Numbered from the stretch's first letter, positions 1 through 7,090 are shown. The stretch: DNA of 11,172 nt from Terriglobia bacterium (GCA_030042795.1 JASHYZ010000075.1:1-11172); one strand, 5' to 3'. Notes: generated from the sequence alone by a model not told the origin. Numbers and translations: made by a program.

Positions 1-1604
1 GGAAGGCTCTCGGCTACGCATCGAAAAGCGCTTACGTCGAGGCATCGGCCAGCGCAAACCAGACCTCCGCTCGAAAGATCGAACGGTGGGCGCAAAAATG
101 GCGGCGGCGAGAGAGCCTTATTGACCTTCTCGATACTCCGCCCGGCCCGGAGCGCAGCGAACATCCGCCCAGCCTCGACGCCGATATGCGCGCCCATCTC
201 TATGACTGTTTCGTCATCAAGAAACGGAAGCCGGGCCAGTGCTACGCCTCGCTGGTGAGCTACCTTGAGCGTAAGCAGCAATCGGCCGGCTGCAACATTG
301 ATCACCATTACGTCATCCCCTCTCGGCCCACGGTCAGCCGCTACCTGAAGTCTCTCGGTTCCATCGATCACGCCGCGCGGCAAGGTCCGGACGCACTGAA
401 GGCCGCATGCGGCCACATCAAGCGCACCTATCGTGACATTCGCTCCCTTGACCGCGTGGAAAGCGACGAGTTCAAACTCGATTTCTTCTCCTACATCAAG
501 GCCCGCCCTGCAGTGTGCAAGCGCTTCTGGCTGTTGATGACCTATGACGAGCGCTCGATGTATCCGCTGGTTTGGAAGCTGGTAGAAGGCGACCGCTTCG
601 ATAAGCGCCACGGCATCACCGAAGAGGAAGAGATCGACTTGCTGGTTTGCTTGTTGCGTCAATATGGCGTGCCAGGCACGCTGGTATCAGATCGCGGGCG
701 GTTCCGTGGCAACACGTTCGGTGGAGATCGGCGGTTCGAAGAGGCCGATGGAATCCTTGACCGATTCGGGATCACGCACGAAATGCCGCGTGAGAAAAAC
801 CCGCGCGGCTCGCGCCTCGAACGCTTCAATCGTTTTCTCGCCGACAAATCGCGCACGATGCCCGGATGGATCGGAGCAAATGACAAAGAGCGTGCGATGA
901 CGCCCGGAGACGCGCAGTTCGCCATCCATGAACAATGGGCTGCTGGAAAGGCGCCACAGACGCCGTTGCTTTCAACTGCCGAGTGCTTCACCAAGATTAA
1001 CGAGTGGATGGAGGAGTGGCGCAGCCATGCGAGCGAAGGCACAGACATGGACGGCCTCTCGCCCCACGCCGTCTTTGAGCATAACAAGCCGGCTGAAGGT
1101 TTCCGTAAGCCCGACGAAGTCGAGATTACCGCGAAAACAGCGGAGCACCGCGAAGTGACCGTGCGCGAAGGCGGATACGTCTATTTCGATAAGGTCTGGT
1201 ACTGCCACGCCCAACTGGCGGACTTCCAGGGGGAATGCTTCGAAGCCACGCGAACCCGGCACGATCACCAAAAGATATCTCTGCTGGTTTCAGAGAAGCC
1301 GCGCGTGATGATTGTTGCGCCACTCGCCGGGCGAGTCGGAAGTGACAAGGCCAGACTTTCCGCCGAAATGGCATTTCGCACGCGACTGCGCAAGCAGATC
1401 GGCGCCACAGTCGAGCCACTGCCATACGACCCGGGCGCTCAATTCTCAGAGACTCAGACCGCTCAAGACGCCGCTCCGCAGCCCCAGGCGTCCCCTGCCA
1501 CTGCTGAGGCAGAACGCGAAATCTCAAGCTCCGAGTGGATGATGGAAAACAACCGCTTCGAGCGTCAAGTGAAACCGCTGGACTTTGCGGACTTGGAGTA
1601 TTAA
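1..1604 (+). CDS. DDE transposase of the Mu/TnsB/TniA kind, 5' end outside the window
   Basis: The frame is open from the left edge, with no start codon before an internal ATG at 186, so about 533 residues of a longer protein are visible and the true start lies upstream. Numbering from that ATG, the catalytic triad of the retroviral-integrase fold reads D94 (SDEFKLDFF, like the DHTxxDL of TniA/IS21-type enzymes), D169 (LVSDRGRF) and E212 (RLERFNRF). A Mu-type C-terminal beta-barrel domain is suggested around residues 310-385 (YVYFDKVWY to APLAG). The part before residue 62 is basic and helical, as expected of a DNA-binding region. The enzyme should cut and join transposon ends in partnership with the ATPase encoded downstream. 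The tail (about 415-472) is rich in Q, A, P and E and could be the ATPase-contacting segment, which is inference. The stop is 5 bp before the next gene, suggesting one transcript. Whether it belongs closer to Tn552/Tn5053, Tn7 or Mu-like groups cannot be settled by eye. Confidence 0.88.
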   Translation, partial: KALGYASKSAYVEASASANQTSARKIERWAQKWRRRESLIDLLDTPPGPERSEHPPSLDADMRAHLYDCFVIKKRKPGQCYASLVSYLERKQQSAGCNIDHHYVIPSRPTVSRYLKSLGSIDHAARQGPDALKAACGHIKRTYRDIRSLDRVESDEFKLDFFSYIKARPAVCKRFWLLMTYDERSMYPLVWKLVEGDRFDKRHGITEEEEIDLLVCLLRQYGVPGTLVSDRGRFRGNTFGGDRRFEEADGILDRFGITHEMPREKNPRGSRLERFNRFLADKSRTMPGWIGANDKERAMTPGDAQFAIHEQWAAGKAPQTPLLSTAECFTKINEWMEEWRSHASEGTDMDGLSPHAVFEHNKPAEGFRKPDEVEITAKTAEHREVTVREGGYVYFDKVWYCHAQLADFQGECFEATRTRHDHQKISLLVSEKPRVMIVAPLAGRVGSDKARLSAEMAFRTRLRKQIGATVEPLPYDPGAQFSETQTAQDAAPQPQASPATAEAEREISSSEWMMENNRFERQVKPLDFADLEY

Positions 1605-1609
1605 GCCCC

Positions 1610-1999
1610 ATGTTTGACATCGTGCGTCGTGTGCTTGGCGGAGGCCCGGAGTTGATCGGTGAGCTTCAAAGGCGCGAATTTTTCCTGCGGGATGAGGCGG
1701 CAGAACTTCGCCAGTGCCTTCGGGAGCGAAGGATAGAGCCTTCGCGCGTCCCACTTGGAAGCGTGCAATTTGCAACCTTATTGACCAACGGAGATGCCCA
1801 GCTCGCCGCCTCTGCCGTCTCGCGCGGAGTGGTGACGCGGGAAGAGCTGGAATGGATCAACCGGCTGCTGAAACTGAAAGCGCCGAACGAAACTCGCGAC
1901 GAACTTACCCGACTTGTGGAACGAAAGATTGAAGGGAGAGATAGCGATGGCCGGCCCCGTCACCCCGGAGTCTCAGGCGCCCGCAGACGTACTCGTTAA
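1610..1999 (+). CDS. Small unrecognised protein between transposase and ATPase genes
   Basis: This 129-residue protein begins at an ATG 5 bp after the transposase stop. A GGAG lies 11 bases before the ATG, inside the end of the transposase gene. Its last 53 bp overlap the start of the ATPase gene in another frame, which suggests translational coupling within a single operon. The sequence is charged and probably mostly helical (LQRREFFLRDEAAELRQCLRE; EELEWINRLLKLKAPN). It has no cysteine pair, signal peptide or membrane segment, and the tail is very basic (GARRRTR). I do not recognise the family. Its position suggests an accessory transposition or regulatory protein. A longer version starting at 1535 is possible in the frame, but the 1610 start avoids a 70-bp overlap with the transposase. 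The alternative is a non-coding overlap, which I consider less likely because the ORF fills the gap between the two transposition genes almost exactly. Confidence 0.6.
   Translation: MFDIVRRVLGGGPELIGELQRREFFLRDEAAELRQCLRERRIEPSRVPLGSVQFATLLTNGDAQLAASAVSRGVVTREELEWINRLLKLKAPNETRDELTRLVERKIEGRDSDGRPRHPGVSGARRRTR
1931..1940 (+). promoter_or_regulatory. Ribosome binding site deciding the ATPase start
   Basis: GAAGGGAGAG lies 6 bases before the ATG at 1947. The upstream in-frame ATG at 1914 has no comparable purine-rich sequence, so 1947 is preferred. The site lies within the coding region of the preceding small gene. Confidence 0.6.
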
Positions 2000-2693
2000 C
2001 AGCGTGGTAAAGAACCTCGCCGCTCTCGCTACGCGCGCTTGGCAAAAGCAGTGGATCATCACCTTCACCGCTCCAACTGGAGTGGGTAAGACCACCGCAG
2101 TTGATTACGCCGAGCGCAGCCCGCCGTTTGCCCGGCTGGTGCTTCGCTGCAAGAGCATCACCACGCGCTATTCCATCCTTCACACTATGGGGCTTGAATC
2201 TGGCGAGAAGTGGAACACACACGGCCGGAATTGGATGCGCGCTTCAGACCTCTACGCCCGCATCGTGGAAAAGGTTCGCGAGCGCCCGTACCTGTTGATT
2301 GTGGATGAGGCAGACCGCTTGCGCACGGACTGCTTCGAGATGCTTCGCGACTTCTGGGATGACGCCAAGTTGCCCATCTTGCTTGTAGGGAACGAAGTGT
2401 TGACGGACAAGTTGAACCGTCAGCATGAGCGACTGTTTCGGCGAATCCGCGTTCGCTTCGATCAACCGCCGCTGCGCGAAGCAGAGCTGCGCACGCTGCT
2501 GGAATTCATGCGCCAGGATGTGACGGACGCGGAGTTTTCGCTGCTTTGGAAGTTGGTAGGGGGATCGCCCGGCTTCGCCGAGGCGTTGATTGAGAACGCC
2601 AATGAGATCGCCGCTAGTCAGCGGGTCAAGCGCGGGATCGAGGCGCTGGAAGGCGCCGTGCGGTACTTCCCGACGCTGCGCAAGGCGGTATAG
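1947..2693 (+). CDS. AAA+ ATPase of transposition, MuB/TnsC/TniB kind
   Basis: The 248-residue protein has a Walker A motif at residues 42-50 (APTGVGKTT), a Walker B at 115-122 (YLLIVDEA), a sensor-like LLVGNE at 145-150 and an arginine-rich segment ERLFRRIRVRF at 161-171 where an arginine finger is expected. ATPases of this group form filaments on target DNA, select the target and activate the DDE transposase. The adjacent upstream DDE gene supports that role. At about 250 residues it is close in size to TniB, IstB and the short TnsC proteins and lacks the N-terminal DNA-binding extension of MuB. The start at 1947 is chosen for its ribosome binding site; starting at 1914 would add 11 residues. 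The gene overlaps the preceding small ORF by 53 bp. No TniQ/TnsD-like target-selection gene follows; instead an A+T-rich repeat array begins about 20 bp after the stop. Confidence 0.88.
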   Translation: MAGPVTPESQAPADVLVNSVVKNLAALATRAWQKQWIITFTAPTGVGKTTAVDYAERSPPFARLVLRCKSITTRYSILHTMGLESGEKWNTHGRNWMRASDLYARIVEKVRERPYLLIVDEADRLRTDCFEMLRDFWDDAKLPILLVGNEVLTDKLNRQHERLFRRIRVRFDQPPLREAELRTLLEFMRQDVTDAEFSLLWKLVGGSPGFAEALIENANEIAASQRVKRGIEALEGAVRYFPTLRKAV

Positions 2694-2710
2694 CCAGTGC
2701 GGACTCCGTG

Positions 2711-2912
2711 AAATTTTACGTTACATGCTCGCTTGGTGAGCCGCACGCTTGGTCGCCGTGTTCCATTGGTCATGTTACATTCTTAACCCTTGTCCTTCCT
2801 TATACTTGCCAGATTCCTGTTCCATCGTACCTATCAGGTTACATTGACGTAACGTGTTCTCTGCTCGCAAGTCCTTTGTTTTCTGTATACCATGTAATTC
2901 TTAGATGTAAAC
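2711..2912 (+). repeat. A+T-rich repeat array, probable transposon end with transposase-binding sites
   Basis: GTTACAT occurs three times (2720, 2774, 2838), with inverted relatives GTAAC at 2849-2853 and ATGTAA at 2892 and 2905. Each is preceded by a TGTTCCAT or TGTTTTC word (about 2758, 2819, 2876), giving three units spaced about 60 bp apart. GTCCTTCCTTAT (2792) and GTCCTTTGTTTT (2871) are additional related words. Repeated sites immediately behind the transposition genes, in DNA much more A+T-rich than the flanking genes, are what end arrays of Tn7/Mu-type elements look like. I could not fix the exact terminus: no convincing TG...CA boundary or target duplication can be assigned, because the opposite end is outside the window. 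It should lie between 2912 and the hemL stop at 3032. Confidence 0.5.
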
Positions 2913-2975
2913 TTGGCGCACGTTCCGCCACGATCTCTGAACAGCTTGCCACTTCGCCGTGCTGATTCTACATGA

Positions 2976-3006
2976 GTTGCCACGAGTGGCTTGATACGGC
3001 CACTAC
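2976..3006 (-). terminator. Overlapping dyads downstream of hemL, possible weak terminator
   Basis: Two alternative stems overlap: the palindrome GCCACGAGTGGC (2979-2990), and AGTGGC (2985-2990) pairing with GCCACT (2999-3004). They lie 26-56 bases downstream of the hemL stop on its transcribed side. No U-tract follows, so a rho-independent terminator is only a possibility. The dyads may instead belong to the outer end of the neighbouring transposon. Confidence 0.25.
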
Positions 3007-3031
3007 CAGGAACTGTGAACAGTCATATTGC

Positions 3032-4333
3032 TCAAGCCGAAGCGTTGTGGCTTTCCTGAATCGCGCCGAACGCAGCCGCGGCGGCAGCAACGGTGCGTTC
3101 AATGTCCGCCTCCGTGTGCGCCGCAGAGAGCATCACACATTCGAACTGCGACGGCGGCCAGTAAATGCCGTGCTGCAACAGAGCACGGAAAAATGCTCCG
3201 AAACGAGCGGTGTCTGATTTTCGGGCGCCGGCATAGTCGTCAACCGCTTGCGCGGTGAAGAACGGAGTCATCATCGATCCGCAGCGATTCAGGGTTAGAG
3301 GGACGCTTTTTGTTTTTGCTTCTTTGATGAGACCGTCAGACAGCCGTCCTGAAATCCTGTCAAGCCGCCGGTAGAAATCCGGTCGGGCAATGACTTCGAG
3401 CGTCTTGATTCCGGCGGCTACGGCCAGCGGATTGCCAGAGAGCGTTCCTGCCTGATAAACCGGCCCCACAGGTGCTACCCGATCCATTAAGTCGGCGCGC
3501 CCGCCGTAAGCACCCACTGGTAACCCGCCGCCGATGATCTTGCCGAGCGTAGTGAGATCAGGTTTGATCCCATACAATTCCTGAGCGCCTCCAAAGGCCA
3601 CGCGGAAGCCTGTGATGACCTCATCAAAAATCAGGATGGTACCTTGTTCGGCCGTGAGGCGGCGCAGACGATCGAGGAATCCTGCGCGGGGCGGAACGCA
3701 GCCCATGTTTCCGGCGATGGGCTCCACAATCGCGGCGGCGAGTTGGTTCCGATGCGCCGCAAAAGCCGCATCCAATGCAGCGAAGTCGTTGTAAGGAATT
3801 GTGATGGTGAGTTCCGCCAGCGGGCGCGGAACCCCAGGGCTGTCCGGCAGGCCGAGCGTAGCAACACCAGATCCGGCCTTCACCAATAGGCTGTCGGCGT
3901 GTCCGTGATAACAGCCGTCAAATTTCAGGATTTTGTCTCGCCCGGTGGCGGCGCGCGCCACTCGCAGCGCGGACATCGTAGCCTCGGTTCCCGAACTTGT
4001 CAGCCGAACGCGCTCGATGGAAGGGAAGGCTTGTTGGATGCGGCCGGCAAGCTCGACTTCGCCGGCGTGGCAGGCCCCAAAACTGGTACCGTTTGTCGCG
4101 GCTTGCGTAATCGCTTGGACAATCTCCGGGTGCGCGTGACCCAGGATCAGCGGCCCCCACGACATGACGTAGTCAATGTACTCGCGGCCGTCCGCATCAA
4201 TAATCCGTGAGCCCGCGCCCCGCTCGATGAACACGGGTTCGCCACCCACAGCCCGAAAAGCCCGCACGGGCGAATTGACGCCGCCCGGCATTCGTTCAAG
4301 CGCGGTCTTGAAGAGCTGCTGAGACTTGGTCAT
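3032..4333 (-). CDS. hemL: Glutamate-1-semialdehyde 2,1-aminomutase
   Basis: This PLP enzyme converts glutamate-1-semialdehyde to 5-aminolevulinate, the C5-pathway entry to tetrapyrroles, in the cytoplasm. From the ATG start the protein has 433 residues, a normal family length. It begins SQQLFKTALERMPGGVNSPV, characteristic of HemL. The motifs are SSGTEA (113-118), FDGCYHGHAD (138-147), IFDEVITGFR (235-244) and TTLGKIIGGGLPVGAYGG (261-278), in which K265 forms the Schiff base with PLP at the same number as in the E. coli enzyme. A TTG two codons upstream (4339) is possible; neither start has a clear Shine-Dalgarno, and the ATG at 4333 is preferred. The geranylgeranyl-reductase-family gene ends 61 bp upstream, so co-transcription is plausible. 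The C-terminus (QESHNASA) may have been touched by the nearby transposon end, although all conserved parts are intact. Confidence 0.95.
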   Translation of the reverse strand: MTKSQQLFKTALERMPGGVNSPVRAFRAVGGEPVFIERGAGSRIIDADGREYIDYVMSWGPLILGHAHPEIVQAITQAATNGTSFGACHAGEVELAGRIQQAFPSIERVRLTSSGTEATMSALRVARAATGRDKILKFDGCYHGHADSLLVKAGSGVATLGLPDSPGVPRPLAELTITIPYNDFAALDAAFAAHRNQLAAAIVEPIAGNMGCVPPRAGFLDRLRRLTAEQGTILIFDEVITGFRVAFGGAQELYGIKPDLTTLGKIIGGGLPVGAYGGRADLMDRVAPVGPVYQAGTLSGNPLAVAAGIKTLEVIARPDFYRRLDRISGRLSDGLIKEAKTKSVPLTLNRCGSMMTPFFTAQAVDDYAGARKSDTARFGAFFRALLQHGIYWPPSQFECVMLSAAHTEADIERTVAAAAAAFGAIQESHNASA

Positions 4334-4394
4334 GAGCAAGTCAACAGTCTACAGTCGACGGTTGAAAGTTAAACACCTGGGAGCGGGGAAGTTT

Positions 4395-5606
4395 TCATAC
4401 CTTCGCTGTTCCTGGCGAAGAGCCGCTCCAAGGCCCGCCGATCATGCCATCCCCGGCCGATCGCAACAGGTCTCCGAATGAGCGCACGAAGGTCCAGCAA
4501 ACCCTGGCCGCAAGACTGGGATAGGTCTGCGAACCGTCGATCAAATCCTGCATCAGTTGCCGGAAGGCGCGGCTCCTGCGGGCATATTCGATCATTCGGG
4601 TGACTGAGGACTCGCCTAGGAACGTGCCCAGGTAGAATCGGTGCGAAAGCCGGGCGCCAAAGGCCAGCTTTCTGACGAAGTCGCAGCGCACGCGCTCCGG
4701 GTAGCGCTCAGGCGTACCATCGAGAATCGAATCAGCCAGCAGTTCCCCCGATCGCATGGCGAAATAAATCCCCTCCCCCGTGATCGGGTCCACCAACCCC
4801 GCGGCGTCTCCAGCCAAGGCCCAACCCGGACCGGCGAGTGTAAGGTTTTTCCAGCTTGCGCGGCTCAGCGTAGGAAGCAAATGGCTGAAGATGGGAGCCC
4901 TTAGGGCAGCATCCGAATCGTAGCCGTAGGCTCGCATGAAGGCGTGCAGACGGCTCTTCAATCCGGCCATTGCCGAGGCACCGATCTTGCCAGCGATGCC
5001 GATGGACAGATGGTCGGGACGCGGAAAAGCCCAGGCGTAGCCTTCAAAATTCTCAAAGAACTGGACGCGAACCGGGCCGTCGCCGCCCGGCGCGTAATAA
5101 CCGAAGGTCTGGATGAAATCGTCAAGACCAAAATCGGGAAGTAGGCGTCGGCGAAGGGCTGTGCGTGCGCCGGCAGCAAGAATCAGCCGGTCGCAAAGGT
5201 AGCGTGCGCCACCCCGCGACCGAAGTTGCCACCCTTGGGGCGTGCGCTCGAACCCAAGCACGCGTTTCGCGATTACCTCAGCCCCGGCCTCGCGAGCACG
5301 GTCGAGCAGCAAATTGTTCAGCACGCTACGGGAATAAATGGCAAGTGGCCGGTGAAGTTGCAGGTGCACTGAGTCCCCGTTCGCCGCCACAAACTCCGCA
5401 TCACGAATCAGCGTGTGCGGTTCCACGGCGTCCAGCAGAAAGGGATACCGCCGGAGGGCTTTGTGAGTGAGGCCACCGCCGCAAGGTTTTTCCCAGCCGA
5501 GCTTCTCCTCAAACACCAGGACGCGAAGTCCGGCGCCACCCGCTGCCAGGCGCTCCGCGGCCATCGCTCCGGCGGGTCCGCCTCCAATAATGCCAATGGT
5601 TTCCAT
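4395..5606 (-). CDS. Geranylgeranyl reductase family FAD-dependent oxidoreductase
   Basis: The 403-residue protein begins with an FAD-binding Rossmann motif (IGIIGGGPAGAMAAERL, residues 4-20), with the ribose-binding acidic residues at E33/E34. It carries the family motif EKPCGGGLTHKAL (39-51), RSVLNNLLLDRA (93-104) and the second FAD motif AGDAAGLVDPITGEGI (265-280). Family members (ChlP/BchP, archaeal GGR and many bacterial relatives) reduce double bonds of isoprenoid chains using NAD(P)H or other donors. The substrate here cannot be read from the sequence; menaquinone side chains or polyprenyl lipids are possible. No photosynthesis gene is nearby, so a chlorophyll role is not supported. 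No signal peptide or membrane helix is obvious. It lies 61 bp upstream of hemL on the same strand, and ctaA ends 197 bp upstream of it across a repeat-bearing spacer. The start ATG gives the usual short N-terminus directly before the FAD motif. Confidence 0.88.
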   Translation of the reverse strand: METIGIIGGGPAGAMAAERLAAGGAGLRVLVFEEKLGWEKPCGGGLTHKALRRYPFLLDAVEPHTLIRDAEFVAANGDSVHLQLHRPLAIYSRSVLNNLLLDRAREAGAEVIAKRVLGFERTPQGWQLRSRGGARYLCDRLILAAGARTALRRRLLPDFGLDDFIQTFGYYAPGGDGPVRVQFFENFEGYAWAFPRPDHLSIGIAGKIGASAMAGLKSRLHAFMRAYGYDSDAALRAPIFSHLLPTLSRASWKNLTLAGPGWALAGDAAGLVDPITGEGIYFAMRSGELLADSILDGTPERYPERVRCDFVRKLAFGARLSHRFYLGTFLGESSVTRMIEYARRSRAFRQLMQDLIDGSQTYPSLAARVCWTFVRSFGDLLRSAGDGMIGGPWSGSSPGTAKV

Positions 5607-5692
5607 ATGACTGGCTGATGGTCAGAATACCATACGTCCTTGACAGTTCAGTTTGATCGAACGGCGGAATCTATCGCCACTCAGGAGGAGGA

Positions 5693-5763
5693 GAGAAGAA
5701 TCTCGCAGGTCGTCTTGCGGAGCGATATTCCTCTCCCTCGCCGAGCTCGGTGCCAGAATGACA
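5693..5763. repeat. Degenerate dispersed repeat in the spacer downstream of ctaA
   Basis: The stretch AAGAATCTCGCAGG (5697 on) through CCAGAATGACA (5753 on) resembles the family of short intergenic repeats that read TGTCATTCTG...AAGAATCTC on the other strand in many soil bacterial genomes. No target duplication or clean terminal repeat could be assigned. It occupies most of the 197-bp gap between ctaA and the reductase gene. Identification is from recollection of the pattern, not from a search. Confidence 0.35.
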
Positions 5764-5803
5764 CAGTTCCAGACTGTTGCTCGACAAACCACAAAGTACG
5801 GAG

Positions 5804-7090
5804 TCATGCCTGTTTCGTAGGCGCGAGGGTGGAAGCAAGAGCAGCGGGTTCAGGCTGAGACTGAAATTGAGTTCCGGACGTCAAGCGTTCGCCCTCCTCT
5901 GGCGGCAACACAGGCTGCCGCGATGCGAGCACCTCTGCGGAGAGCAGAACCAGAGTGATCCACACCAGATCGGCCGTCAGCAGGTGCGCCAGTTGCATGC
6001 CGAGGGGAGCTAGAAGCACAAGGTTGAGCACGCCCAGCAAGAATTGGACGGTAACCAGCGCCACCAGCCACTGAGCCAAGCGCCTTGTATTGGACGAAAC
6101 GGGTGAGCCGAGGGCACGCATACCGAGAAAGATCAGGTATCCACCCGCAGCCACCGCGATCAGCGGGTGAATGATCCGCAGCCGCAGCAAGGGATTCGCA
6201 GAGGCCGAGAAGTCGAGTTGGAAACCTTGGCTCAGCGAGGTCGCGTGAAAGAGGGTGTCTCCCAGTGCGGCGACGGTTCCAGTCACCGCCATGGCGAGTG
6301 CTCCAAGCAACCCGACGCCGTACAAAAGTAGGAGCTTCAGAGTCTGTATAAAAAGTCGTGGATTCCTGCTTTCGCGGGAATGACTCCGCTGGGACAGATC
6401 TCTGAATTCCACAACGTCATCCCCGCGTAAGCGGGGATCCAGTCTTGATGTCTGCACACACGAGTTTTCACACAGACTCTTCAGGCCCGGCTTTATCTGT
6501 ATACCAGAAGACGCGTCCACCACAGAGGGCACCGAGAATACAGAGGAAAGCGTCTGTGTGACTCGGTCATTTGTGTGGTGAGATTCTCGGGTCGCGGCTG
6601 GGGGAGCCATGCCGGCCGAGCTGGCCGTCAGCGCGAGGAAAGCGAGCAACAAAAAGGTGTTGGTGAGATGTAACGAGAGGATCCATGCGCGCGTCAGCGA
6701 AGCGTTAGTTCCAACCTGGCCAAACAGCACCAGCGCCGCGCCAATCAAGCCCTCCGTCAACGTGAAGATCAGCGCTGCTGCTGCGTGCCGCCGGACCACA
6801 TGCCCCGAACTGAACTGCCGGAACGCGAAGACCAGCAGCAGCACCACCAGGATTACGGCAATGCCGCTGCTGGCGCGGTGAGCGAACTCGATGAGGGTGG
6901 CGATCTGCGACGCGTGCGGAATCACCACACCTTGACAGAGCGGCCAGTGCTCTCCGCAACCCGCTCCCGAACCGGTGGCGCGAACAACCGCGCCCCAAAG
7001 AATCACCAGCAGGTTGTAACCAAGCACGCACCAGGCGTACGCGGCGAAGCGCCGGTCAGAAGCGAGCGATCGGGGACGAAGTTCTTCCAT
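5804..7090 (-). CDS. ctaA: Heme A synthase (COX15/CtaA) with an unusual central insertion
   Basis: This membrane protein oxidises the C8 methyl of heme O to make heme A for cytochrome oxidase. The N-terminal half has WGAVVRATGSGAGCGEHWPLCQG (32-54), with the cysteine pair C45/C52 at the same spacing as the CtaA redox pair. E68 and H71 lie in EFAHRASSG, and H141 in LSLHLTN. The C-terminal half has H308 (RIIHPLIA) and H369 (QLAHLLTADLVW). All four heme-ligand histidines and about eight hydrophobic segments are therefore present. At 428 residues it is far longer than typical bacterial CtaA (about 300-350). The excess lies in residues about 165-248, between the two four-helix halves, and is built from repeat DNA: a 140-bp miniature element with REP-like palindromes and a separate hairpin repeat, both translated in frame. 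That linker has no helix-forming hydrophobic stretch, so the halves should still assemble; activity is not proven. glmS lies upstream, with 275 bp of spacer containing another repeat. Confidence 0.92.
   Translation of the reverse strand: MEELRPRSLASDRRFAAYAWCVLGYNLLVILWGAVVRATGSGAGCGEHWPLCQGVVIPHASQIATLIEFAHRASSGIAVILVVLLLVFAFRQFSSGHVVRRHAAAALIFTLTEGLIGAALVLFGQVGTNASLTRAWILSLHLTNTFLLLAFLALTASSAGMAPPAATRESHHTNDRVTQTLSSVFSVPSVVDASSGIQIKPGLKSLCENSCVQTSRLDPRLRGDDVVEFRDLSQRSHSRESRNPRLFIQTLKLLLLYGVGLLGALAMAVTGTVAALGDTLFHATSLSQGFQLDFSASANPLLRLRIIHPLIAVAAGGYLIFLGMRALGSPVSSNTRRLAQWLVALVTVQFLLGVLNLVLLAPLGMQLAHLLTADLVWITLVLLSAEVLASRQPVLPPEEGERLTSGTQFQSQPEPAALASTLAPTKQA
6360..6384 (-). repeat. REP-like palindromic repeat, copy 1
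   Basis: Read on the - strand it is GTCATTCCCGCGAAAGC followed by AGGAATCC, the widespread GTCATTCCCGC...GCGGGAATCC palindrome. Translated in ctaA it gives SHSRESRNP, a typical protein signature of this repeat. It is half of an inverted pair inside the MITE. Confidence 0.8.
6416..6443 (+). repeat. REP-like palindromic repeat, copy 2
   Basis: GTCATCCCCGCGTAAGC then GGGGATCCAGT is a near-perfect palindrome of the same family as copy 1 but in the opposite orientation, 31 bp away. In the ctaA frame it encodes LDPRLRGDD. The facing pair can fold into a large cruciform together with the terminal repeats of the MITE. Confidence 0.8.
6518..6580. repeat. Hairpin-forming CACAGAGG-type repeat inside ctaA
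   Basis: Three nested stems line up: CACCACA (6518-6524) with TGTGGTG (6574-6580), ACCGAG (6531-6536) with CTCGGT (6562-6567), and ACAGA (6540-6544) with TCTGT (6553-6557). The span is 63 bp, or 21 codons. The left arm CCACAGAGGGCACCGAG resembles the common CCACAGAGG(A/C)CAC dispersed repeat. It lies 38 bp from the MITE target duplication and is translated as part of the ctaA linker (TQTLSSVFSVPSVVD). Confidence 0.55.

Larger units (their letters stand above)
6340..6479. mobile_element. 140-bp MITE inserted in frame within ctaA
   Basis: The ends are 21-bp terminal inverted repeats matching at 18 of 21 positions. The left begins GAGTCTGTATAAAAA (6340-6360), and the right ends TTTTCACACAGACTC (6459-6479). 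TTCA flanks both sides (6336-6339 and 6480-6483), a 4-bp target duplication. Inside are two REP-like palindromes in inverted orientation. The element has no room for a gene, so it must be mobilised by a transposase elsewhere; the family is not identified. Element plus one TTCA is 144 bp, or 48 codons, so ctaA stays in frame. Removing it would restore GLKLLLLYGVG in the protein. Confidence 0.85.

Noticed and set aside
1126..1620. Long - strand frame inside the transposase gene
   Set aside because: It is a shadow of the G+C-rich coding frame, without start signals or recognisable motifs.
1..2970. CRISPR-associated transposon
   Set aside because: The transposase-ATPase pair could fit, but no TniQ, Cas12k, Cascade gene or CRISPR repeat array is visible. 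The repeats at 2711-2912 are irregular and of end-array type.
4334..4339. TTG start of hemL two codons upstream
   Set aside because: The ATG at 4333 gives the standard N-terminus and places the PLP lysine at residue 265; the TTG has no better ribosome binding site.
4340..4372. Short CAGTCTACAGTCGAC-type dyad between hemL and the reductase gene
   Set aside because: Only a 5-bp stem (TCAAC/GTTGA) with a 15-base loop. It may be a repeat remnant, but it is too weak to list as a feature.
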